Positions 56,339 to 64,000 of a DNA stretch of 64,000 nucleotides are shown here, one piece after another. Each line of letters opens with the position of its first letter. Positions within the stretch are counted from its first letter, which is position 1. The notes below the pieces were generated by a model, which was given only the letters and a program-made list of their open reading frames with translations, made no database searches and was not told where the DNA came from. The DNA comes from Catenaria anguillulae PL171 (lineage: Eukaryota; Blastocladiomycota; Blastocladiomycetes; Blastocladiales; Catenariaceae). The stretch spans positions 248,001 through 312,000 of the forward strand of contig MCFL01000027.1 of NCBI GenBank assembly GCA_002102555.1, read 5' to 3'. Both the position numbers and the translations under genes were made by a program.

Positions 56339-58751
56339 TCACAGACGGACAGCCTTGACAATGGCCTCATCCTGCTTCAATGCATTCAACGCATCTTGCT
56401 CGCTCACATTCAATTGCGCCACGCCCGCCCGTGCATCATACAGCACAATGCCCAGTGACGCCAACGTGGCCAGCGTTCGCGGAATCACATACATGCCGCC
56501 ATCAGGTAACACGCGGCTCACGGGCGCTGCCGGCTTGGCCTTGCCCTTTGCCTTGCCCTTTGCCGCCTTTCCCTTGCCCGCGGATGTCGCCGCCGCCGCC
56601 GGTGTGCTGGCCATGGCCGAAATCTCGCTTGCCGTCTGCCTGACATCCTCGACATCCACCTCGACCACACCCGAGCGCCGCTGTGCAAGCACCATGACGG
56701 CCACCACGAGCTTTTGCACCCAGCTGGCGCCCTGTGCCAGATACTGCCCGCTCGGTGCACTGTACATTTCCTTGCTAGCCAAATCAATGTGTTTGGCCAA
56801 CACCCGGATGGGCACTACGTGGCCGCTCGGCACGGGCTTGCCGATTGCTTCGGTTTCGGCAAGCTCAACGGCGCGTCGGGTAATGTCGAGGGCGCGGCGA
56901 GCATCACCATTGACGGCCGCCACACGAAGCGCTACGAGTTTGATGGCGTCGAGCGAGACGACCTTGCCCTTGCTCGGATCGTCGGGAGAAACACCCAAGC
57001 GCGACTGCAAGATCATGCCGAGTTGCATGGCAGAGTATGGCTGGAAATCAATGCGCGACTTGCCCAACCGGGACGCCACTTTTTTCGCAAGCAACCGCTC
57101 GGGCAAGTCCATGGTGTTTGCAATGGCAACCACCAGCAGCTTGGACCCTTCGGCTTGCGCCCAGTCGGTCAGATCGTACATGACGCCCTGACGCTTGGTC
57201 ACGAGCAAGTCGAGTTCGTCGAGCAGCAAGATGGTCATGGGTCGCGCTGGGTCGGGGCGCGCATAGTAGCGTGACAGCAGGTCTTGTGCGTGCGTGTCGG
57301 TGACGCGCGTGCCGCCCGTCAGGCCCGCGTACAGGGTGCTGTAGGATTGGAGCGGGTCGAGCACGCGCATGCCGTTGACTTCGACAAAGTTGAATTTCGG
57401 AAACTCCTACCAAGTGCCATGGGTCGGGAATACGGCCGTCAATGTTGGACACAGCTGCGAGAGAAAGCGCCTGGGGACGTACGCCTGCATCCACCGAGTC
57501 TTGCAACAATCGAATCACTTCAAAAACGTGGCCGTCTTGCCCGTGCCAGGCACACCCGACACATCTGCAGACATGACACGTGTCAGGGATGTATGGTTGA
57601 CGATGCTTGTTGGAGGGGGGGGGGAAACAAAAACGTACACAAGCATTGACCATTCTCGTTCCGCAACGCCTCACTCACAAAATCATACACGGCCGCAAAC
57701 TCGTCTTCGCGACAAGGCAAACTCTCGGGCACGGCGCTGACGTGCAACACCTGCTTTGCGGCCGCATAACTCGCAACCTGTTCCATGGTTGGCCGCGCAC
57801 GCAGCTTTGGGATGTGGCTGATGTTCACTGCTGACAGGATGCGTTTTTTGACGGTGCGCGCACGCTTTGTGGCGGGAGTGCGCCGAGGAGTTGACTTGGC
57901 GGTGTTTTCGTCGTCAGAGGACGAGTCCGAGTCGGGTGCTGACCGTTTGGTTGCGCCACGGAGGCGGGGGAGGTGCGCAGCGTTGGACTTGTGCGAGGGT
58001 TGTTGAATGCCTTGAGGTTGGCGCGGCGTTTGCGGGTTGCGGTTGCGCGTGGGGTAGCAACCGTGTCCTCGTCGCTTTCCTCGCCATCATCGTTTTCCTC
58101 TTCGCTGTCCGATCCCGACTCGGATTCCGACGCATTTGCTTGGGCATCATCATCCGTTGCCGCCCGATACACATCCTCGTCGTCGATTTCCTCCCCTTCA
58201 CTGGAAGACGAAGACGACGATGCTGGATCATCCGCAGCCGCTGCAGCCGCCGCCACGACAGGATCGACATCCATCTCATCATCATGGCCCAAAGCGGCCG
58301 CAGATCGCTTGGTGCGTGGTCGAACCGTGCGCACGGCTGCGGCCGTTCGGCCCGCCGCCGCCGCGGCGGCTGGGTGTTGCGCGCGCCGGCGCAGGTCGTG
58401 GCATGGGTGAGGGCGTGGATCGAGACGCAGCAGGCGTGCGTGTGCGTGTTGATCGGCGAAGTGTGGGACTTTCTGGTGCTTGCTGTTCATGGTCATCATC
58501 TTCATCTTGATCATTGTTGGATGATTTCGGGTCGGGTTCGGGTGTGGGTGCCGTGTTTCGGCCGCGGCGGGCTTTGGCGTTCTTGGCTGTTGTTTGGAGG
58601 GGCTGCCCTTGATTTGGCGGCTGCCGTGGTGCGAGACGAGGATGCGACTGCTGGTGTTCGGCGGGTTGATGATCTTGACGGGTGAGCCGGAGCTGGGCCG
58701 TCGGCTGGTGCTGGAGTGGACTTGCGGCGGGGAGGCATTGTGTGATTGAGG
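56339..58751 (-). CDS. ORC1: Origin recognition complex subunit 1 (ORC1)
   Basis: AAA+ ATPase that loads the replicative helicase at origins. The C-terminal exon encodes EFPKFNFVEVNGMRVLDPLQ, Walker B ILLLDELDLLVTK, sensor 1 VVAIANTMDLPERLLAKKVA and the winged-helix end. An upstream exon gives the Orc1 lead (CREDEFAAVYDFVSEAL) and, after a GTACGT intron, Walker A VSGVPGTGKTATFLK. The N-terminus (MPPRRKSTPAPADG at 58751) is basic, then acidic and disordered; no BAH domain is seen. As written the frame slips by one base at about 57517 (FLK|VIRLLQDSV) and about 57968, both restored by one extra G/C, so the sequence may contain errors. The N-terminal frames between 58280 and 58620 are also uncertain. 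Confidence 0.85.
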
Positions 58752-59477
58752 GGCAGAGGTGAGACTTGAGATTCAGTGTTGACATTGGCATTGACGTGCA
58801 TTGGCCTAAACATGTATTAATGTCAAGCTCAATTTTCTTTGTGGTCAAGCTGAACACTGATGAGTTGAGACGCGCGCTGGATCGGCGGTCCATCTGGATT
58901 GGGTGTGTCGTCGACCACACATGTCTGATCGCGAGATGCCGATCCTATCCTGATCGATTCCGACTTCCAATGGCGTTGTCCAACACGACTTCTACGTACT
59001 TCTACCACCGTTGACCGCAAGACCTCGTCGGCTGCTGGATCTCGGCAGTTAGCAAGATCGCTCTCGCGCTCACCTTCCCGTTCGCGCTCACCCGTCTGTG
59101 GGCTGGGACGCCGACCACAAGGCCGCTTGTGCGGGGAGCGCAGCCGCACCCCGAACGGTGACCATTGCAGTGGCACCAAACCCCCGCGGCATGCCTCACG
59201 GACTCGTCGTTCTCACGCTCTTGCTCTCGTTCTCCCTCGATGCCGTGCCGGGCCACCTCTCTGTCGGGACAGGGCAGCGGCTCGGATTTCGGACGCCACG
59301 TCATCGATTCAACACCACGGTTGGTGGACTCGATGGCTACATGAGCGGTCCTGAAGATGACAAACCGCTCCGGACCACATGGGTGCGTCTCGGAAGTTGG
59401 ATGGTTTTCTGGAAGGATTGACCGGGCCGAGAACATAGGTATGCGCTCCTGAAGCGTTCGCCAAGTTTACCGAAAGC
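58752..59477. other. Intergenic region
   Basis: No gene could be supported; frames in both directions lack motifs. Confidence 0.4.
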
Positions 59478-60155
59478 GTGGCGGGAAGGACTTGCTACTG
59501 TCCGGGAGCGTACGCCCCAAGTCAGAGGACAAGTTGCTGCCAGATTAACAAGGACCTGTCTCTCCGGTGCCAAAGTCGCCTGGACAACATCCCAAGCATC
59601 GGACAATTCTCGACCAACGCCCTCGACAAGGGCCTTTCGTTGGTGACGAGGATCGCCGCAGTCGTCATGGGTCTCGCCACGGCGCTACATGAGCGCCGCA
59701 TGTCGACCGATCAAGTAGCCGACCGTCTATTTGCCGTGGGGCACACCCTTGCCGGCAAATCGGCCCACATGCGCCGCGCTCTTGCCGCCTACCACTCAGC
59801 GAATCGCGGCCCTACGGTGAGCATGACAAGAGCCCTCGAGGCAGTCAGTGGCATAAAGGCGGCTGAGGTTGACGGCCGCCCCATCCTGTACACCAAGACC
59901 AACCTTGAAGTCGTCATCGAGGCGATCAAACCAAAGCACATGTCCAAGGAGAAATCGCGCGACGATTTCCGCGATCGCCGTCCCGACGACCGCGAGTACG
60001 ACCGCTCTGACACTGGCCAACGTGTGGGCGAAAGTACCTCAACAAAGGCGCCACGGGCGGCAACGAAAGCAACGACCGGTCCGAGCCGCTTCGCCGCCCA
60101 GGACCACCCAGACCGGCCAGCCGATATTGACGCTGCAGCTCGCCGCAGCCGGTAA
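59478..60155 (+). CDS. Uncharacterised open frame, 225 residues
   Basis: Not recognised. The middle is helical and plausible as protein (LSLVTRIAAVVMGLATALHE, QVADRLFAVGHTLAGKSAHM, GRPILYTKTNLEVVIEAIKP), and the tail is charged and disordered (DDFRDRRPDDREYDRSDTGQ). No signal peptide or membrane segment is evident. It stands alone between ORC1 and uS17. It may be a lineage-specific gene or a piece of a mobile element. Confidence 0.3.
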   Translation: MAGRTCYCPGAYAPSQRTSCCQINKDLSLRCQSRLDNIPSIGQFSTNALDKGLSLVTRIAAVVMGLATALHERRMSTDQVADRLFAVGHTLAGKSAHMRRALAAYHSANRGPTVSMTRALEAVSGIKAAEVDGRPILYTKTNLEVVIEAIKPKHMSKEKSRDDFRDRRPDDREYDRSDTGQRVGESTSTKAPRAATKATTGPSRFAAQDHPDRPADIDAAARRSR

Positions 60156-61381
60156 GCTTTCAGGATCCACATGTGATGTCTTCCATAAATACTTGTCCGT
60201 ATCATTGAAAACTCCTCTTATGTCTTGGGTCGGCTCTAGAAAGTCTTCTGCCGCACCCTCAGCCAGCGATCGCAGTGTCAGGCCGATTCCATCACCTCGC
60301 CTTGAAGGCGATCCGGCTGACGCTCCACAGCAGATCAAAGCTCGTTCGCAGGTTCATGTCAAAGGGTCTGCCGCTTAAATACCTTCAAGAAGGAGCCGAA
60401 GCAACGGCCCGTCGCCAGAGAGATAAAGCTCGACACGAACACAATCGCGTGCTTGCGTCAGTGTGAAGGCGTCATGGATCGCAAAGGGAGAGTGGGTCTC
60501 AGGCACGGTGGGGATGAACACAGTACATGGAATGTATAATGATGACGATTACCAAAGAGCCGGAAGATGATGGGGAGACGGAATACAAGCAGATATGGAT
60601 GGTGCGAAACGTGAACGTGGATGCTGGTCCTGTTGTTTTGCGAGTCGATGTCGTGGTAGCCAGGGTTGTCTACTCGTGGTCGGTGGGTGTTGGCGTATAC
60701 TTGCGGTGGAGAGGCATTGACAGCACTTTCCTTCAGATTCGAGCTCCAACTCCGCTTTGCGACTGGGCTTCCAATGACCCCAGTCATGACACGCGCTGAA
60801 TCGACGACCCAACCATAGAAGGTCCGTGGAACGACGTGCGATGCCGATCCTCGACCACGCCATCCACCAGACGCAAGTCGGCCATCTGTCATTGCGAACC
60901 GGTCTCTTTCCAGCATTGCCACCGGTAAGCGTCTGTTTCTCCTATGCAATAAACACCACCATGTCAATGTTACCGTACTCTGCACTCTGCGATGACGGAT
61001 CGCGCTTCTCGTCATGAACCACAGCCGTTACGCCCGACACCGCTGGTGACAAGGGTGATCCAGTGTACCAACGTACTGCCGAACCGCTGTTGGTTGATGC
61101 GGAAGCGCTCACCAAACCACGCAGGGTCAAGTGCGGCGACAACGACAGGTGCGAATGTCGTCAACTCGTTACTAACCTCGTGACTTCCATCACCATGTCT
61201 GTTCCATCCACTCGCACCTTGAACCGAATCGTCGCACCCGACAACGCTTAACTCACTGCTCCAAGTCTCGTCGTTTGACTTGCCACGCCTCGCTCATGTC
61301 CACCATTCCTGGCCACGTCATAATCGCCCGCTCCACCATCCATCAACGCCCAAAACACTTGCAAAGCGAGCAGAAATCACA
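60156..61381. other. Intergenic region upstream of the uS17 gene
   Basis: No gene supported in about 1.2 kb. The last 100 bp are pyrimidine- and CCA-rich, as is common before ribosomal protein starts. Confidence 0.4.
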
Positions 61382-61940
61382 ATGGCGGATATTCAAACCG
61401 AAAAGGCTTTCCAAAAGCAGGCCATCTTCTTGAACGCCAAGCAGGTTGGCGCCAAGAAGCGCGGCCAGCGCTGGTACAAGGATGTTGGTCTCGGCTTCAA
61501 GACCCCCAAGGAGGCGATTGAGGGCCACTACGTTGACAAGAAGTGCCCCTTCACCGGCGACGTGTCGATCCGCGGCCGTATCCTCACTGGCACCATTGTG
61601 TCCAACAAGATGAAGCGCACCGTCATCTTGCGTCGTGAGTACCTCCACTACGTCAAGAAGTACAACCGTTACGAGAAGCGCCATCGCAACCTTGCCGCTC
61701 ACTTGTCGCCCGCTTTCGTTGGTGTTGAGAACGGTGATGTTGCCACCGTCGGCCAGTGCCGGTATGTTTTTTTTTTTTCTACCCGTTTCACCCTTTTTCG
61801 AATTGTTTTGGGCAAAAGTGACATACTGACGGTGTGACATGGTTTGCGTTTTCAACAGCCCTCTCTCCAAGACCGTGCGCTTCAACGTGCTCAAGATCCA
61901 AAAGGCCATTGCTGGCTCCAAGCAGTTCAAGAAGTTCTAA
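61382..61940 (+). CDS. RPS11: Ribosomal protein uS17, small cytosolic subunit
   Basis: Exons 61382-61761 and 61859-61940 give 153 residues. [80 protein letters not shown] and [20 protein letters not shown], then [14 protein letters not shown], are the eukaryotic uS17 (RPS11) sequence throughout. The intron is 97 bp with a T run after the donor. The product binds 18S rRNA in the body of the 40S subunit. Confidence 0.97.
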
Positions 61941-62282
61941 AACATCTTGATGTTGGAATTGCTTTGACCGTGTTGTGTGCTTGCTGCCAATGCTTGTCTC
62001 CCAATAAATTTGGTTCCTGTAATCTTACGGATCGAACACCTCTGCTCGCAAACAGCAGTCATCTTAAGCCGGTCCGGCGTATTCAACTCTGCTCCGAACA
62101 AGCCTGAGTTGCGACATGAATTGAGTCGGAACCAGTGTGAGAGCTGCTGCAGGAGAAGTCAGATGATGAAGTGCCCAAAAGTGAGCGGGGATACACAAGC
62201 TACGTTAGATTTATCAAATGCGCGGTGACACAACAGTCGCACACCAACCTCCAATCCCACCTCCCTTGAGCCTTACACACAA

Positions 62283-63505
62283 TCAAGCGCGATCACGACT
62301 TTTGCTCATGCTCATTGCTGCTCGGCCGCTTGCCATCCTCGGGGGCGGTTGCAAATACCTGACAGCATCCTTGGAAAACACATAGCTCAACCCGCTCCAC
62401 ACGGTGGTTGTGGCCACAACCCACTGCGCAGGGATGTGCCATGTGGCCCACAGCGACGTGACGAGCGGAATGCTCGTGGCACTCAGCGCAGCACCCATGA
62501 AAAGGAGCTGGAGCGCCGTGTTGATTTTGGAAATGGTTGTGGGCCGCACTTCGGCAGAGGGAAGCGAAAAGTCCCAGAAGCGAGCAAAGGTTTTCTGCGA
62601 ACGAGCGCAAGCAAGTTAGACGGGGGCGAGGGGCGAGGGGGGGGGGCGACAATTGAGGTCGACGTACTGGCGGTGGGAGCGACTTGTAGCGAATGACAAA
62701 CGAGGAAATGACCAGGCCGACGTCACGGCCAATAATCAAACCAGCCAATGGCACTATATCCGTCGCACGCCAAGCCTGCAGGTGTCAGTTTGGATCCGCA
62801 AGAGGCAAGACACACTACATGCCTGATGGATAACAAGCACGTACCAGGAATCACGCCAGCCATTCCCAAGCTCACCGTCAACGTCGCCATCAACGCCTTA
62901 TCTGCCATGGGATCCAAAATGGTCCCCAAAACACTCTTCATATCAAAGGTGCGCGCAATAAACCCGTCCAAGAGATCCGTAACTGCCGACGCGGCAAACA
63001 GGCCCAGCGCCCAGTCGTACTGGCCCTTGACAATCAGGTATCCGAGCACGGGCGTGCTGAGCAGCCGTGCAAGAGACATGGCGTTGGGAATGGTGTAAAT
63101 GTTTTCATGCACGTCAGCGGGGGTGCCTGGTGGTTTGGGTAAGCGGAAGGAGGTGGGCGAGCGCGGGGACGAAGAGATTGTCGTGTCGGTGGCCGAGGTG
63201 GACACTTGAGGAATGGATGTAAGCGGAGAAGGGATGGGCCGAGAGCCGCCTCCCGAAGACGCTGACCCAGAAGACACATTTGGCGACTTGGATGGCGAGG
63301 ACGACGACGAGCTTGACGTCGACATTGGCCGGCTGTGTGCATGAAATGCGCTCGTCGGCGCAAACATTGACCGGCCCATCACTGTGGTAGCTGCGGTCGG
63401 GGATGGGTGTGCAGAGATGGCCATGATCCGGCGCGGTGTGGTGGAGGCAATGGCGGCCGAGGCGGCGGCGCTGAGCCCTTGGCGGCAACGAAAGAGTCCA
63501 ATCAT
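62283..63505 (-). CDS. CRD1: Cardiolipin synthase (CDP-alcohol phosphatidyltransferase), mitochondrial
   Basis: Joins CDP-diacylglycerol and phosphatidylglycerol to make cardiolipin in the inner membrane. Exon 1 (63505-62845) starts with an Arg/Ala/Ser-rich import signal and Ser-rich linker, then NIYTIPNAMSLARLLSTPVL and the CDP-alcohol motif DG-FI-AR-x8-G-x3-D-x3-D within DLLDGFIARTFDMKSVLG. Exon 2 gives DIVPLAGLIIGRDVGLVISS and RYKSLPPP; exon 3 gives KTFARFWDFSLPSAEVRPTT, ISKINTALQLLFMG and the last helices. The exon 2-3 junction closes in phase 0. The exon 1-2 junction (near 62845 and 62774) leaves a frame mismatch that no nearby GT-AG pair fixes, so one boundary or base is wrong. Confidence 0.87.
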
Positions 63506-63772
63506 GACGGCGGTGGTTTAGATGGAATGCATCGAGTCTCAAAGGTCCATTATTGGCGTACATAGACGCAGGGAGAGCGTTGATATTGAAGCATGCGTTC
63601 AGTCCTGCATGTCGCTCGGATCGGATACCGATGTTGAGAGGTGATGCAACTGACAAAGACAAAAAGCGGGCCAATCAATCGGAGACATTACTGAAAGTAT
63701 TGACAGGCCCATAAATGTCGCTAATCCATCAGATGATTCAATATCAGTATACAAAACACCGCCATCGATTTC

Positions 63773-64000
63773 TCAAAACCCCTGTGTCCGCTTCCGCTTT
63801 CTTGGGGGCTGCCCTGCAGGCTGCGACAGCGACATGCCTCCAAACCCGAAATCCATGCCTTGCGATGGTCGGCTCACATGTGCCGGTTGCGACATGCTCG
63901 GCATAGGACCCGTGGAAGCTTGGCTTGGTGCTGGTGGACCAAGTTGTGACAGCGTCGACGGGGGAAGCTGCGACGCAGAAGCAGGCGGCCAGGCATACGG
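63773..64000 (-). CDS. 3' end of a Gln/Pro/Ser-rich nuclear protein, partial
   Basis: From the window edge a frame of 75 codons runs to a TGA at 63775-63773. It reads ASQLPPSTLSQLGPPAPSQA and ends GQPPRKRKRTQGF, a basic cluster like a nuclear import signal. The rest of the gene lies beyond 64000, so its identity cannot be told. Confidence 0.5.
   Translation of the reverse strand, partial: PYAWPPASASQLPPSTLSQLGPPAPSQASTGPMPSMSQPAHVSRPSQGMDFGFGGMSLSQPAGQPPRKRKRTQGF

Overview
The window is nuclear DNA of an early-diverging, very probably zoosporic (flagellated) fungus. Genes are dense, lie on both strands and carry short GT-AG introns (about 40-100 bp). The gene set mixes ordinary fungal genes (VTC1, beta-carbonic anhydrase, YFH7- and TDA10-like kinases, cardiolipin synthase) with genes lost from most Dikarya: a CatSper-type calcium channel, methylmalonyl-CoA epimerase, an exportin-6-like karyopherin and a full-length MED25. 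Blastocladiomycota or Chytridiomycota would fit; I cannot name a species.

Layout. 1-3864: a secreted copper oxygenase (LPMO-like), then an EGF plus seven-segment membrane protein. 3872-14098: one large DNA transposon with 23-bp perfect inverted ends, sub-terminal GTGTCCGG motifs, two divergent genes (a spliced Tnp2/CACTA-type transposase and a 1141-residue protein with a huge Q/H/P repeat tail) and an 82-bp tandem array. 14871-23560: eS19, MED25, a small OB-fold-like gene and traces of older mobile DNA. 25050-38102: ER cyclophilin, YFH7-like kinase, DUF2358-like protein, Sec2-type Rab GEF, RAD51 paralogue, CatSper channel, beta-carbonic anhydrase. 38464-47803: exportin-6, methylmalonyl-CoA epimerase, tRNA-Thr, HVA1/Tudor protein, TRAX, VTC1. 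48531-64000: SAGA deubiquitinase (USP22/Ubp8), TDA10-like kinase, C2 protein, promethin-like protein, ORC1, uS17, cardiolipin synthase and the 3' end of a last gene.

The host genes are unrelated housekeeping genes and I see no cluster logic among them. The one coordinated unit is the transposon, whose two genes share a 258-bp divergent promoter region. Two host genes (USP22/Ubp8 and ORC1) contain apparent one-base losses, mostly at short G/C runs, which more likely reflect sequence error than gene decay.

Exon coordinates given as joins were derived by hand from splice motifs and frame continuity. They are marked uncertain where frames do not close.
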